The notes beneath the pieces are model-generated. The model did no database searches and was not told the DNA's origin. It was given only the letters and a program-made list of their open reading frames with translations. The position numbers and the translations under genes were made by a program. DNA of 64,000 nt from Hyphomicrobium sp. 99. Its GTDB lineage: Bacteria; Pseudomonadota; Alphaproteobacteria; Rhizobiales; Hyphomicrobiaceae. Location of the stretch: assembly GCF_000384335.2 (NCBI RefSeq), contig NZ_KQ031382.1:3669545-3733544 (forward strand), in the 5' to 3' direction. Shown here piece by piece: positions 53,081 to 63,526 of the stretch (the stretch's first letter is position 1; each line of letters opens with the position of its first letter).

Positions 53081-56000
53081 ACCTCGAGATCAAAAAGATC
53101 TCTCCCGAGGAGATCCTGCGCGCAACCGGCGAGGCGCAGAGCGCCGCTTCCAGCCCGCAGAATTCGGCGTGGGTCAACGCCAACGCCGGCACCGGAAAAA
53201 CCCACGTCCTGACGCTGCGTGTGTTGCGTTTGCTGCTCGCCGGAACGCCGCCCGAGCGCATCCTCTGCCTCACCTTTACGAAGGCAGCCGCTGCGGAAAT
53301 GTCGAAACGCGTCTTCGACCGTTTGGCCGGGTGGGTGACGGCCGACGACGACAAGTTGCGGGACGATCTTTCAAAAATCATCGGCGCGCCCGCTAATCCC
53401 GATCTGATGCAACGCGCGCGAACGCTCTTCGCACTCGCCATCGAGACGCCCGGCGGCCTCAAGGTGCAGACGATTCACGCATTCGCTGAACGTTTGCTGC
53501 AACGCTTCCCGCTCGAAGCGGGTGTGCCACCAGATTTCAAGATCCTCGACGATCAGGCGGCGCGCGAACTCAAGGCCGACGCGATCGAAGCAACGCTGAC
53601 GGAAGCGACGAGCGCACCGAATTCAAAGCTTGGAAAAGCGCTCGATTTCGTCATCCGATACGCAGCCGATTCCCACTTCGATCAACTGATCTCCAAAGCG
53701 GTCGAAGAGCGCAAATGGCTCGAAGTATCCGCTCACGTCGAACCCGGCAAGATCGAAGACGAGCTTGCTGCGATGGATGCGGAGTTGCGCAAACAGCTGA
53801 GCGTACGCGCCGCCATAGCCAGCGCCGACCTCCATACCGAATGCGCGAACGTTCTTTCGAAGGATGAGATCAAGGAACTCTGCGAGTTGCTGGCGAGCGG
53901 CTCGACCACCGACGCCGGTCATGGTGCGACGCTTTCCGCGACGATGCAGAAAGACGATGCCCAGCACGTAAGCGAACTGCTGGCGAAATACTTCCTCGTC
54001 GAAAATGGCGAGAAGATACGCGCGAGCCTCATGACGAAAGCCTTGAGCAAGTCGCGGCCGGGCTTACACACGCGTTGCCAGGAAGCACAGCAGAATTTCT
54101 TCAGGCTTTCCCAGGAAGCGAGAGCCTTGACGTTGATCGACGCTTCGCTCGCGCTCTATCAGATCGCCGGCGCCGTTCTCCGACGCTACGCCGCCGCGCG
54201 CAATTCCGCCGGGGCGCTCGACTTCGACGACCTCATCTTGAAAACCCGCGCGCTTCTGACAAGCGATAATGGACAAGCGCAATGGGTGCTCTTCAAGCTC
54301 GACGGCGGCCTCGATCATATCCTCGTCGATGAAGCTCAGGACACGAGCCCCGAGCAGTGGGAAATCATTTCCGCGCTCGCTCGCGAGTTCTTCGGCGATA
54401 TGGGAGCAGGCACGCTAACACGCACGGTTTTCGCGGTCGGAGACGAGAAGCAGTCGATCTACTCGTTCCAGGGCGCTGCGCCGAAAATGTTCGCCGAGAT
54501 GGGCCAACGCTTCGCGACGCTCGCGACCGACGCAAATCTCTCATGGCGGCGCGTGCCGCTCACGCTTTCGTTCCGCACAGTCGCACCCGTTCTGACGGCG
54601 GTCGATCGCGTGTTTGCCGATCCGGTGCGCACGCCGGGTCTGACCGCCGGCAACAGCACCATCTCGCACGCCGCCCACCGCACTGGACATGCGGGGCTCG
54701 TCGAAATCTGGCCGACCGAGATTCCCGATGACACCGTCACGGCCGATCCCTGGAACCCTCTTTCCGATACGAACGAGCAGTCACCCGCCAACCGGCTCGC
54801 CGACCGCATCGCCGATACGATCAAGGCATGGATCGCGCCGGAGAGCAGCGAACGTCTGCCGTCGGAAAATCGTCCGATCCGCGCCGGCGATATCCTGATC
54901 CTCGTACGCAAGCGGAACCCGTTCGCCGTGCCGATGGTCGCCGCACTCAAACGGCGCGGCATCCCCGTGGCGGGCTCCGACCGGGTCAAGCTGACGGAAC
55001 AGATCGCAGTTCAGGATCTGATCGTGCTCGGCGATTTTCTGACGCTGCCCGAAGACGATCTGGCGTTGGCAACCGTTCTCAAAGGCCCGCTCTTCAACCT
55101 CACCGACGACGATTTGTTGAAGATCGCGCACGAACGCAAACGCACGCTGTGGACGGCCCTGCTCGATAAGGCCGAGGTAGACCTCTCATTCAAGGACGCC
55201 GCCGAAACACTGAAGCGATGGCGCGCCAAAGCCGACTTCACGCCGCCGTTCGAGTTCTACTCGGGGATTCTCGATCGCGATGGCGGACGCGAAAAAATGC
55301 TGAACCGGCTTGGCCCCGAAGCCGCCGATGTCATCGACGAATTCCTCGACCTGGCGCTTTCCTACGATGAAAGCGATCCGCCATCGCTGACACAGTTTCT
55401 TGCCCAGCTTCGCGCCGCCAACCCCGAGGTGAAGCGCGACATGGAGCACGGCCGCGACGAAGTTCGCGTGATGACCGTGCATGGCGCGAAAGGCCTCGAA
55501 GCGCCAATCGTCTTTCTGCCGGACACCTGTACCACGTCATCGGGCGACGACGCATCTTCGCGCCTCGTGAAAATCGGTGCTCGCGCGAGCACTGACGGAA
55601 CCGCAGAACCCATTGTATGGAGCGTCAAAGGAACGTCGCGCGTTCCCGCCGTCGAAGCCGCGCGCAGAGAGCGGGAGGCTGCCGACAAGGAAGAGCGCAA
55701 TCGCCTCCTCTACGTCGCCATGACGCGCGCGCGGGACAGGCTCTACATCGCCGGCTTCGAAACCAAACGCGGTCGCACGGCAGGCTGCTGGTACGATGTC
55801 GCGACAGAGGCGCTGATACCGTCGATGACCGAAATCAATCTCGGCGACGGCAAGAAAATTTGGCGCATGGAAGCGCCGCAAATCGCGGAACCAAAAAAAT
55901 CCGATCACGTCGCATCAGTCGACCGGACTGCATTCACGCGTCCCGAGTTTGCATTGCGTCGTGCTCCGGCGGAGCCGAAGCTTTCGGTGCCGCTCGCCCC

Positions 56001-56667
56001 ATCGCGGCTCGAGCCTTACGCACCCGACGCGGAGGGCGAGCCGCTCGCCCCCGCAAAACGCGACGTGGCGGCGACAAACGATAGTCCGTCTCCGCTCAGT
56101 GTCGGTGGCGCAAATCGGTTCTTGCGCGGAACGACTACGCACGCGCTCCTGCAGCACTTGCCGTCCATTCCCAGCGACAAGCGCGAGATGATCGCGACCG
56201 CCTTCGTCGCCAAACGCGGCGCGGCGCTCCCGGCAAGAGTGCGCGCGAGCATTGTGAACGAAACCCTCGACGTTCTGGCGGACCAGCGTTTCGCCCCGAT
56301 CTTCGGACCCGACAGTGTTGCAGAGGCTCCGATCGCCGCTGTCATCCCGCGGCCGAACGGTAAAGGTCCGGCTCTCGACCTGTCCGGGCAAATCGATCGC
56401 TTGGCGCTGACCAAAGGCGAGGTGCTGATCGTCGATTACAAGACCAACCGCCCGCCGCCCGCCGAAGTGCACAACGTTGCAGACGCCTATCTTTACCAGC
56501 TTGCGGCATATCGGCTTGCACTCGGAGAAATCTATCCGGACCGGACCGTGCGGGCCGCGTTACTCTGGACGGATGGGCCCCGACTCATGGAGATTCCGAA
56601 CGACGTTCTCGATCTCTATACGGCGCGCCTTTGGGACCTGGAACTGGGGAGCCTTGACGCCTCCTGA
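53077..56667 (+). CDS. addA: Double-strand break repair helicase AddA
   Basis: A 1196-residue UvrD-type helicase with a nuclease domain. Walker A is VNANAGTGKTHVL (34-43), Ia CLTFTKAAAAEM, Walker B ILVDEAQDTSPEQW, motif III AVGDEKQSIYSFQGA, and motif V RVMTVHGAKGLEAPIVFLPD, with VI YVAMTRARDRLYIAG. The C-terminal nuclease site is EVLIVDYKTNRPPPAEV. It is coupled to addB. trxA follows after about 100 bases. Confidence 0.97.
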   Translation: MNLEIKKISPEEILRATGEAQSAASSPQNSAWVNANAGTGKTHVLTLRVLRLLLAGTPPERILCLTFTKAAAAEMSKRVFDRLAGWVTADDDKLRDDLSKIIGAPANPDLMQRARTLFALAIETPGGLKVQTIHAFAERLLQRFPLEAGVPPDFKILDDQAARELKADAIEATLTEATSAPNSKLGKALDFVIRYAADSHFDQLISKAVEERKWLEVSAHVEPGKIEDELAAMDAELRKQLSVRAAIASADLHTECANVLSKDEIKELCELLASGSTTDAGHGATLSATMQKDDAQHVSELLAKYFLVENGEKIRASLMTKALSKSRPGLHTRCQEAQQNFFRLSQEARALTLIDASLALYQIAGAVLRRYAAARNSAGALDFDDLILKTRALLTSDNGQAQWVLFKLDGGLDHILVDEAQDTSPEQWEIISALAREFFGDMGAGTLTRTVFAVGDEKQSIYSFQGAAPKMFAEMGQRFATLATDANLSWRRVPLTLSFRTVAPVLTAVDRVFADPVRTPGLTAGNSTISHAAHRTGHAGLVEIWPTEIPDDTVTADPWNPLSDTNEQSPANRLADRIADTIKAWIAPESSERLPSENRPIRAGDILILVRKRNPFAVPMVAALKRRGIPVAGSDRVKLTEQIAVQDLIVLGDFLTLPEDDLALATVLKGPLFNLTDDDLLKIAHERKRTLWTALLDKAEVDLSFKDAAETLKRWRAKADFTPPFEFYSGILDRDGGREKMLNRLGPEAADVIDEFLDLALSYDESDPPSLTQFLAQLRAANPEVKRDMEHGRDEVRVMTVHGAKGLEAPIVFLPDTCTTSSGDDASSRLVKIGARASTDGTAEPIVWSVKGTSRVPAVEAARREREAADKEERNRLLYVAMTRARDRLYIAGFETKRGRTAGCWYDVATEALIPSMTEINLGDGKKIWRMEAPQIAEPKKSDHVASVDRTAFTRPEFALRRAPAEPKLSVPLAPSRLEPYAPDAEGEPLAPAKRDVAATNDSPSPLSVGGANRFLRGTTTHALLQHLPSIPSDKREMIATAFVAKRGAALPARVRASIVNETLDVLADQRFAPIFGPDSVAEAPIAAVIPRPNGKGPALDLSGQIDRLALTKGEVLIVDYKTNRPPPAEVHNVADAYLYQLAAYRLALGEIYPDRTVRAALLWTDGPRLMEIPNDVLDLYTARLWDLELGSLDAS

Positions 56668-56766
56668 CGTAATCCCTACTTCATGGGTCGGTTTTCATTT
56701 GCTCGCCCCCGGCGGCAAATCGGAATTCGGGCCCGCAGAATCGGCCCGGAAATGGAGCAGAATCAA

Positions 56767-57099
56767 ATGTCTAACGCAGTGACAGACGCAAGCTTCGAAG
56801 ACGAAGTTTTGAAGTCCAGCGAACCGGTCCTCGTCGACTTCCACGCGACGTGGTGCGGGCCGTGCAAGGCCATGGCTCCGGCGCTCGACCAGGTCGCCAA
56901 GGAAATGACGGGCAAAGTCAAAGTCGTGAAAGTCGACGTTGACGCAAACCCGCAGGTCACAGGCCATTACGGCATTCGTGCTATGCCGACACTACTGATC
57001 TTCAAGGGCGGCAAGGTCGCGGCGCAGCACACCGGCGCGATCGTGCAGAAGAAGAAGCTCGAAGACTGGATCAACTCGAGCGTCGCTGCTGCAGTTTGA
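56767..57099 (+). CDS. trxA: Thioredoxin
   Basis: A 110-residue thioredoxin. The active site WCGPC has Cys30 and Cys33, in VLVDFHATWCGPCKAMAPAL, and the cis-Pro loop is at GIRAMPTLLIFKGG. It reduces cytoplasmic disulfides such as those of ribonucleotide reductase. The ATG at 56767 has GGAG nine bases before it; a frame open from 56683 would add an unlikely arginine-rich leader. A strong terminator follows. trxA after addA is a common order in alphaproteobacteria. Confidence 0.97.
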   Translation: MSNAVTDASFEDEVLKSSEPVLVDFHATWCGPCKAMAPALDQVAKEMTGKVKVVKVDVDANPQVTGHYGIRAMPTLLIFKGGKVAAQHTGAIVQKKKLEDWINSSVAAAV

Positions 57100-57121
57100 G
57101 GCACCGTCGAATTTGAATTTG

Positions 57122-57149
57122 AAAAACCCCGCTCAACGCGGGGTTTTTT
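57122..57149. terminator. Bidirectional rho-independent terminator
   Basis: AAAAACCCCGC pairs with GCGGGGTTTTT around TCAAC, with T-runs on both strands. It ends trxA on the plus strand and the isochorismatase-type gene on the minus strand. Confidence 0.92.
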
Positions 57150-57180
57150 GTTTTTGGCCTCGCCAGATCAATAGAGGCGA

Positions 57181-57780
57181 TCAGTCCGTGATCTTCTCCG
57201 CCGTCGGCACCACGACAGCAAACATGTCGTTCAGCGCCACGAGGCTTGCCTCGTGAAGCTCCTTCGCCGAAACAACGCCGCCGCAGGGATTTGGGAGCGA
57301 CCGGGTCGCCGTGGCATTCCCGACGACCGTCGCGCGATAGCCGTGATTGAACGCAGCGCGCGCCGTTGAATTCACGCACACGTGCGTCATGAATCCTGCA
57401 ATCGTCAGATCCTCGACGCCAAAGCCCTTGAGAAGATCATCGAGGTTCGTTTTTTCAAACGAGCTCGGATAATTCTTCACGACGACAGGCTCGCCGGCTT
57501 TAGGCGCGACGACGTCAGCGATGGCGCCGATGCGATCATTGACGTCGTAAGGCGATCCGGCGCCAGCATCGTGCTGAATGTGAATGACCGGCCGCCCCGC
57601 ATCGCGATAGCGCTTCAACAGGCCCTGACATTCGACAAGCGCAGGCTCGACACCTTCGAGCTGCATCAAGCCCTCGCGATACGTATTCTGGCAGTCGATA
57701 AGGATCAACGCCGAGTTGGCGATGCGCGCAGGCGTATAGCCAAGCCCCGCAATGTCGCGCAGCGTCCTTGAAACCGTCAT
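57181..57780 (-). CDS. Isochorismatase-family cysteine hydrolase
   Basis: A 199-residue hydrolase with the triad of the family: Asp29 in ILIDCQNTY, Lys102 in VVVKNYPSSFEKT and Cys135 in GFMTHVCVNSTARAA. FMTHVCVNSTA marks the amidase/nicotinamidase-like branch and not true isochorismatase. It is the third gene after the aldehyde dehydrogenase and DUF779 genes, 33 bases downstream, so it is probably co-transcribed. The substrate is unknown. GGAG eight bases before the ATG supports the start. Confidence 0.88.
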   Translation of the reverse strand: MTVSRTLRDIAGLGYTPARIANSALILIDCQNTYREGLMQLEGVEPALVECQGLLKRYRDAGRPVIHIQHDAGAGSPYDVNDRIGAIADVVAPKAGEPVVVKNYPSSFEKTNLDDLLKGFGVEDLTIAGFMTHVCVNSTARAAFNHGYRATVVGNATATRSLPNPCGGVVSAKELHEASLVALNDMFAVVVPTAEKITD

Positions 57781-57813
57781 CGGTTATTCTCCCGAATTGA
57801 TTGATTGCTTTGC

Positions 57814-58209
57814 CTATAGAGGCGGATGCTCGACACCGCTCGGCGGCGGACCCAAAGCATCGAGTTCGTCGTTTTCGGCATCCGAAAAGATGCGCGACCG
57901 CGTCAGGAAACGAACGCCCTCCGGACCTTCGACCGAAAAGCCCGATCCGCGCCCGGGCACCACATCGATGATGAGATGGGTGTGCTGCCAATATTCGAAT
58001 TGCGACTTGCCCATGTAGAACGGCTGGCCGCCGATCTCGCCCATGTACACGTCTTGAGCGCCGACCTTGAATTCGCCCCGCGGGTAGCACATCGGCGCGC
58101 TGCCGTCGCAACAACCGCCGGACTGATGAAACAGCAGCGGCCCGTGAATGCCTTCGAGCTTCTTGATGAGTGTCAGGGTATCGGGCGTCGCCGTCACGCG
58201 ATTGACCAT
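57814..58209 (-). CDS. DUF779 protein, partner of aldehyde dehydrogenase
   Basis: A 131-residue protein of the DUF779 family. The motif FHQSGGCCDGSAPMCYP with three cysteines may bind a metal, and HTHLIIDVVPGRGSGFSVEG is the second conserved block. Genes of this family often lie beside acetaldehyde-type dehydrogenases (AcoD/ExaC), as here, where it is 75 bases after one. The role is not known; a helper for enzyme maturation or induction is a guess. The ATG at 58209 is preceded by GGAGG, so I prefer it to the upstream 58242. Confidence 0.88.
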   Translation of the reverse strand: MVNRVTATPDTLTLIKKLEGIHGPLLFHQSGGCCDGSAPMCYPRGEFKVGAQDVYMGEIGGQPFYMGKSQFEYWQHTHLIIDVVPGRGSGFSVEGPEGVRFLTRSRIFSDAENDELDALGPPPSGVEHPPL

Positions 58210-58284
58210 CTGGCCCTCCGGATTGAGAAAAAGGGCATGCACCGGCTCCGGCGCATGCCCTTCGATCTGCGGCTTAGCCAGGCA

Positions 58285-59805
58285 TCAGAAGAAGCCAAGC
58301 GCCTTCGGGCTGTAGCTGACGAGCAAGTTCTTCGTCTGCTGATAATGGTCAAGCATCATCTTGTGCGTCTCGCGACCGATGCCCGACAGCTTGTAGCCAC
58401 CGAACGCAGCGTGCGCCGGATAAGCGTGATAGCAGTTGGTCCAGACGCGGCCCGCCTGGATCGCGCGGCCCATCCGATAAGCCCGCGTTCCGTTACGCGT
58501 CCAAACGCCGGAGCCGAGGCCGTAGAGCGTGTCGTTGGCGATGGCCAGCGCTTCCGCTTCGTCTTCGAAGGTCGTGACGGAAACGACCGGCCCGAAGATT
58601 TCTTCCTGGAACACGCGCATCTTGTTGTGGCCTTCGAGCACGGTCGGCTCGACGTAATAGCCGCTCGCAAGCTCGCCACCTAGGTTGGCGCGATGACCGC
58701 CCGTCAGGACGCGAGCGCCCTCGCCTTTGCCGATTTCGATGTAGCTCAGGATCTTTTCGAGCTGATCGTTGGACGCCTGAGCACCGATCATCGTCGAGGC
58801 ATCCAACGGATGGCCCTGCTTGATCTTCACGACGCGCTCCAATGCCCGCTCCATGAACTTCTCATAGATCGAGCGCTGGATGAGCGCGCGGCTGGGGCAG
58901 GTGCAAACCTCACCCTGGTTCAACGCGAACATCGTGAAGCCTTCAAGGCACTTGTCGAAGAACTCGTCGTCGGCTTCCATGACGTCGGCGAAGAAGATGT
59001 TCGGTGACTTGCCGCCGAGCTCCAGAGTGCACGGAATGATGTTTTCCGATGCGTACTGCATGATGAGGCGACCCGTCGTCGTCTCGCCGGTGAACGCGAT
59101 CTTCGCGATACGCTTGTTCTGAGCGAGCGGCTTACCGGCCTCGATGCCGAAGCCGTTGACGATGTTCAACACGCCTTCCGGAATGAGGTCCGCGATCAAG
59201 TCCGCAAGAACCATGATCGACATCGGCGTCTGCTCTGCAGGTTTCAGAACGACGCAGTTGCCGGCAGCGAGAGCGGGCGCGAGCTTCCAGACCGCCATCA
59301 ACAGCGGGAAGTTCCACGGGATGATCTGCCCGACGACGCCGAGCGGTTCGTGGAAGTGATAGGCGACCGTGTCGTGATCGATCTCAGCGATCGAGCCTTC
59401 CTGGGCACGCACGCAACCGGCAAAGTAACGGAAATGGTCAATGGCCAACGGAAGGTCGGCGTGCGTCGTCTCACGGATCGGCTTGCCGTTGTCGATGGTC
59501 TCGACGAGAGCGAGGATGTCGAGATTTTCTTCCATGCGGTCGGCGATTTTCGACAGCACGCGGGCGCGCGCCGCGGGAGAGGAATTACCCCAAGCGTCCT
59601 TGGCTTTGTGCGCGGCGTCGAGAGCGAGTTCGATATCTTCGGCCGTCGAGCGGGCAATCTCGCAGACCTGCTGGCCCGTAATCGGCGTAACGTTAGAGAA
59701 GTACTGGCCGCGGACCGGAGCCACCCACTTGCCGCCGATGAAATTGTCGTAGCGCGACTTGATGATCTGCCGCCCTTTTAGCTTGTCCATAGCTACGTGT
59801 TGCAT
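58285..59805 (-). CDS. NAD-dependent aldehyde dehydrogenase (AcoD/ExaC type)
   Basis: A 506-residue aldehyde dehydrogenase. The active-site Cys lies in [16 protein letters not shown], the catalytic Glu in [17 protein letters not shown] and the cofactor loop in [13 protein letters not shown]. The close likeness to AcoD/ExaC (ending in [20 protein letters not shown]) suggests oxidation of acetaldehyde from ethanol to acetate, or of other short aldehydes. It leads the operon with the DUF779 and cysteine-hydrolase genes. GGAGG lies nine bases before the ATG. I found no clear sigma-54 or AcoR-type site in the 250 bases upstream. Confidence 0.94.
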   Translation of the reverse strand: MQHVAMDKLKGRQIIKSRYDNFIGGKWVAPVRGQYFSNVTPITGQQVCEIARSTAEDIELALDAAHKAKDAWGNSSPAARARVLSKIADRMEENLDILALVETIDNGKPIRETTHADLPLAIDHFRYFAGCVRAQEGSIAEIDHDTVAYHFHEPLGVVGQIIPWNFPLLMAVWKLAPALAAGNCVVLKPAEQTPMSIMVLADLIADLIPEGVLNIVNGFGIEAGKPLAQNKRIAKIAFTGETTTGRLIMQYASENIIPCTLELGGKSPNIFFADVMEADDEFFDKCLEGFTMFALNQGEVCTCPSRALIQRSIYEKFMERALERVVKIKQGHPLDASTMIGAQASNDQLEKILSYIEIGKGEGARVLTGGHRANLGGELASGYYVEPTVLEGHNKMRVFQEEIFGPVVSVTTFEDEAEALAIANDTLYGLGSGVWTRNGTRAYRMGRAIQAGRVWTNCYHAYPAHAAFGGYKLSGIGRETHKMMLDHYQQTKNLLVSYSPKALGFF

Positions 59806-60055
59806 CGTGCATCTCCTCCGAATGACGCCTGTACCGGCGATCTTGTTTGCTTGATCGTGAAACGCTTTTTAGTAGCCTTGCTATGCTTCGTCTTGACCGT
59901 CCTCAATCTTAGTTGGCAAAGCAGCTATGCAAGGGCTCTAGGTCCGAGATAGTCGCGCCAACCTAGCGGGTTTTTATGACCTTTCGAACAGCAAATATCG
60001 AACGTGGCCGAAGCAATTTGAATTTGCGCGACCGCCGACCCTATCGGGCGGCTAA

Positions 60056-61405
60056 TTATTCGAGGTTTTGCTGCAATGAAAGCACGTGTCCGGCAAGATA
60101 AAGCGAACCGCAGATAAGAACGCGCTTCGGCCCCTTCGAAAGCCCGGCGATCGTCTGCAGCGCCTCAATCACATTTTTGCGATCAAGAGCTTGCATGCCG
60201 GCCCCGCGCGCGACCTCGGCGAGATTTTCTTCGTTGTGCGGCGCCTCGTGGGCACCGGGGATCGGAACCGTATAGATGGCCCGGACAAGTCCGCGAAATG
60301 GCGCCAGAAAACCCAGCGCATCCTTCTGCCCCATCATGCCAACGATCAGATAGACGGGCTTCGGCGACTTCTCATCGAGCGTCGCGAGCGTATCGGCGAG
60401 CATATCTCCAGCCGCGGGATTGTGACCGCCGTCGAGCCAAAGCTCGGCCTGGTCTCCAAGAATTTCAGGCAGCGGCCCGTACGTCAGGTGCTGCATGCGG
60501 GCCGGCCATTCGACAGTACGAAGCCCTGTCTCGAGAGCGCGTTCATCGATCCCGAGCGACGGAATTCTTTCGCCGAGCATCAGCGCCGCAGCAACGGCCG
60601 TTCCGGCATTGACGATCTGATGCCGCCCGATGAGCGCGGGCAGCGGCAGGTCGAGCAGACGATCGTTCTGTTGAACGATGAGACGCCCCGCCTGTTCATA
60701 CGCGTCGTAATCACGGCCCCAAACGGTGAGCGGCGCCCCGACCGAGCGGGCACGCGATTCAAGCACCGTGAGAACGTCATCGGATTGCTGCGAGACGATG
60801 CCGGGAACGCCGCGCTTCAGAATGCCGGACTTTTCGAACGCGATCTTCGCAAGCGTGGGCCCTAGCTTCTCGGCGTGGTCCATCGAGATCGGCGTGATGA
60901 TGGTGAGTGCTGGCTCCGCAATCACGTTCGTCGCGTCGAGCCGTCCGCCGAGCCCAACTTCCAGCAGCAGAACGTCGGCCGGCCGTTCGGAAAATGCGAG
61001 GAACGCCGCCGCTGTCGTGATCTCGAACTGCGTGATGTCTTCGCCGTCGTTGACAGCGTGGACGCGCGTCAGAACATCGACGAGCGTGTCTTCGTCGATC
61101 GCATGCGCCTTCCCGTCATCTCCGGCAAGCGCGATGCGCTCGTGAAATCGGACGAGATGCGGCGACGTATAAATGTGCGCGCGCTTACCGGCTGCTTCCG
61201 TGAAAGCCTTGAGATAGGCCGTCACTGACCCCTTGCCGTTCGTGCCAGCGATGTGGACCACTGGCGGAAGCTTCTTTTCGGGATGCCCGAGCTTCGCAAG
61301 CAAACGCTCCACGCGGCCGAGCGACAGGTCGATCAGCTTGGGATGCAAGAGCATCATGTCGGCCAATAAGGCGTCGCTTGTAGGTCGTGTCGTCGACGAG
61401 GTCAT
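60056..61405 (-). CDS. folC: Bifunctional folylpolyglutamate/dihydrofolate synthase
   Basis: FolC adds glutamate to dihydropteroate and to folates. The 449-residue protein has the Mur-ligase-like ATP loop VVHIAGTNGKGSVTAYL, the second signature LLLEVGLGGRLDATNVI, and the C-terminal domain with ELWLDGGHNPAAGDML. The ATG at 61405 is chosen over 61417. It follows accD after 27 bases, and the pair is a common operon in Proteobacteria, as accD-folC. Confidence 0.96.
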   Translation of the reverse strand: MTSSTTRPTSDALLADMMLLHPKLIDLSLGRVERLLAKLGHPEKKLPPVVHIAGTNGKGSVTAYLKAFTEAAGKRAHIYTSPHLVRFHERIALAGDDGKAHAIDEDTLVDVLTRVHAVNDGEDITQFEITTAAAFLAFSERPADVLLLEVGLGGRLDATNVIAEPALTIITPISMDHAEKLGPTLAKIAFEKSGILKRGVPGIVSQQSDDVLTVLESRARSVGAPLTVWGRDYDAYEQAGRLIVQQNDRLLDLPLPALIGRHQIVNAGTAVAAALMLGERIPSLGIDERALETGLRTVEWPARMQHLTYGPLPEILGDQAELWLDGGHNPAAGDMLADTLATLDEKSPKPVYLIVGMMGQKDALGFLAPFRGLVRAIYTVPIPGAHEAPHNEENLAEVARGAGMQALDRKNVIEALQTIAGLSKGPKRVLICGSLYLAGHVLSLQQNLE

Positions 61406-61432
61406 GCCGCCCCGCAATACCTTCGAGAATTG

Positions 61433-62518
61433 CTAGGCGCCCTGGGGCGCATCCTTAGGCTTCGCGGACGAAGCCGATCCGGCTTCATCGCGGCGCGGCT
61501 TGTCGCCCTTGCCCGGCTCGAACCTTTGACTGTTCGGAACAGCCTCGGGCTCCACGACGCCGCTTTCCCGCGCGGCCGTCTCAATGACCTTGCCATCGAC
61601 GGGCGCGCCGTTGACGTAAGGCTTGCCGTTCATCTTGCGCGTGTCTTTCGGCTTCGCCGCCTGCACACCGCTCATCAATAGCTTGGAGATGCGCGCAAGC
61701 GTTTCGCGCATTTGGTGGCGATGCACGACCATGTCGATCATGCCGTGCGAAAGCAAATATTCCGCACGTTGGAAGCCATCTGGCAATTGCTCGCGGATCG
61801 TCTGCTGAATGACGCGCGGCCCTGCGAAGCAGATGAGCGCGCCGGGCTCCGCGATATGAATATCTCCGAGCATCGCGTAGGAAGCGGTCACGCCACCCGT
61901 CGTCGGATCCGTCAGAACGACGATGTAGGGAAGCCGGGCGTCTCTCAGACGTTGCACGGCGATCGTCGTGCGCGGCATCTGCATGAGGGAGAGAATACCC
62001 TCCTGCATGCGTGCTCCACCCGAGGCCGCGAAAAGAATAAATGGCGTCCTGAGTTCGAGCGCGCGCTGCATGCCAGCGATAATCGCTTCGCCAGCCGCCA
62101 TGCCGAGCGAACCCGCCATGAAACGGAAATCTTGAGCTGCCGCGACGACCGGCAAGCCCTCGAGCTCTCCTTCGCCAACGAGGATCGCATCTTCGAGCTT
62201 CGTCGCCGCCTTCGCGTCTTTCAAGCGATCGGTATATTTGCGCCCATCGCGAAACTTCAGCGGATCCTGCTGAACGGTTGGCACCGGGACGGTGCGATAT
62301 TCTCCGCCATCGAACAGATGCTGCAGGCGCTGCTGCGAACCCATACGCATATGATAGTTCGAGCCGGGCACCACGAACTGATTGGCCTCGAGGTCTTTGT
62401 AGAAGACCATCTGGCCCGTCTCCGGGCACTTCACCCAGAGGTTATCCGGCACATCGCGCTTCGCCGTCGATAAAAGCCCGCTGATCTTGGGGCGGACGAC
62501 GTTGTTAATCCAATTCAC
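61433..62518 (-). CDS. accD: Acetyl-CoA carboxylase carboxyltransferase subunit beta
   Basis: AccD with AccA transfers carboxyl from biotin to acetyl-CoA, starting fatty-acid synthesis. The 361-residue chain has the crotonase-like core ([51 protein letters not shown]). The N-terminal zinc ribbon is degraded: [20 protein letters not shown] keeps only the first of four cysteines, the rest being Thr, Val and Ser. The start is the GTG at 62518, giving the family N-terminus [11 protein letters not shown], with AGGAG about ten bases upstream. The C-terminal 60 residues are a charged tail not found in E. coli. Confidence 0.95.
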   Translation of the reverse strand: MNWINNVVRPKISGLLSTAKRDVPDNLWVKCPETGQMVFYKDLEANQFVVPGSNYHMRMGSQQRLQHLFDGGEYRTVPVPTVQQDPLKFRDGRKYTDRLKDAKAATKLEDAILVGEGELEGLPVVAAAQDFRFMAGSLGMAAGEAIIAGMQRALELRTPFILFAASGGARMQEGILSLMQMPRTTIAVQRLRDARLPYIVVLTDPTTGGVTASYAMLGDIHIAEPGALICFAGPRVIQQTIREQLPDGFQRAEYLLSHGMIDMVVHRHQMRETLARISKLLMSGVQAAKPKDTRKMNGKPYVNGAPVDGKVIETAARESGVVEPEAVPNSQRFEPGKGDKPRRDEAGSASSAKPKDAPQGA

Positions 62519-62694
62519 GTGCTCTTGGCTCCTTGTAAGCCGCTCCAAGCGCCTATCGCATCAACGTGCGGGCACAATGGCAAGCTCCTCACAGTCCGCC
62601 ATTTTTTAGCGCCACATGAGGGGCCGACGCTAGGACAATGCCCAAAATGGGGGTGTAGAAGGCCGTATCCAATAGAGCTTTCCCGGGGAAAGCG

Positions 62695-63525
62695 CTAGTC
62701 GGCCGATAGGGCCGAACTCAATTCCCGGACGAGATCCGTTACACCCTTACGAGTTCTCTCCGTCGCCTCGCCCTTCGGCCCGAGGGATTTTTCTATAGTA
62801 GAAACAATGGCTGAGCCGACAACGACACCGTCAGCCCCTTTAGATATGGCCCGGGCTTGCTCGCCTGACCGCACACCAAAACCAACAACCACGGGCAGCG
62901 GCGTTTCCGCCTTGATCGCCTTCACTTGACTGTGAACGTCGTTAACGACGGGTGCCGCAGCCCCGGTGATGCCGGTGATCGAAACATAGTAAACGAAACC
63001 TGACGTATTCTTCAAAACCGCGGGCAATCGCGCCTTGTCCGTCGTCGGCGTTGCGAGGCGGATGAAATTGAGCCCTGCGGCGAGCGAGGGGAGGCAAAGC
63101 TCATCGTCAGCCTCGGGCGGCACGTCGACGACGATGAGACCATCGACCCCCGCCGACTTCGCATCCTTGATGAAGCGCTCGTTGCCGTAGACGTAGATCG
63201 GATTGTAGTAGCCCATCAGCACGATCGGCGTCGTCGCGTCCTTGGCACGGAAATCGCGAACGAGCTGCAGCGTCTTGATCATATTCTGACCGGCCTTGAG
63301 CGCTCGATGCGACGAAGCCTGGATCGCCGGACCATCGGCCATCGGGTCCGAGAACGGCATACCGAGTTCGATGATATCGGCGCCGGCTTTGACGAGGTCG
63401 TCAAGAATCTGCGCGCTCGTCTCGAGATCGGGATCGCCCGCCGTAACGAACGTAATGAGCGCCGGTCGCTTTTCTTTTTTCAATGCTTCAAAACGGGCAT
63501 CGATGCGTGTGACGTGCTTGGTCAT
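62695..63525 (-). CDS. trpA: Tryptophan synthase alpha subunit
   Basis: TrpA splits indole-3-glycerol phosphate to indole for TrpB. The 276-residue barrel has the catalytic Glu in [16 protein letters not shown], the Asp in [14 protein letters not shown], and the phosphate site [27 protein letters not shown]. It starts one base after the trpB stop. The accD gene follows after a 176-base gap, so trpBA-accD-folC is the usual order of the region. Confidence 0.97.
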   Translation of the reverse strand: MTKHVTRIDARFEALKKEKRPALITFVTAGDPDLETSAQILDDLVKAGADIIELGMPFSDPMADGPAIQASSHRALKAGQNMIKTLQLVRDFRAKDATTPIVLMGYYNPIYVYGNERFIKDAKSAGVDGLIVVDVPPEADDELCLPSLAAGLNFIRLATPTTDKARLPAVLKNTSGFVYYVSITGITGAAAPVVNDVHSQVKAIKAETPLPVVVGFGVRSGEQARAISKGADGVVVGSAIVSTIEKSLGPKGEATERTRKGVTDLVRELSSALSAD

Positions 63526-63526
63526 C

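Noticed and set aside
59806..60055. Sigma-54 promoter for the aldehyde dehydrogenase operon
   Set aside because: A TGGCA followed by TGCA exists near 59933, but the GG-to-GC spacing is 12 instead of 10 and it lies on the wrong strand for this operon.
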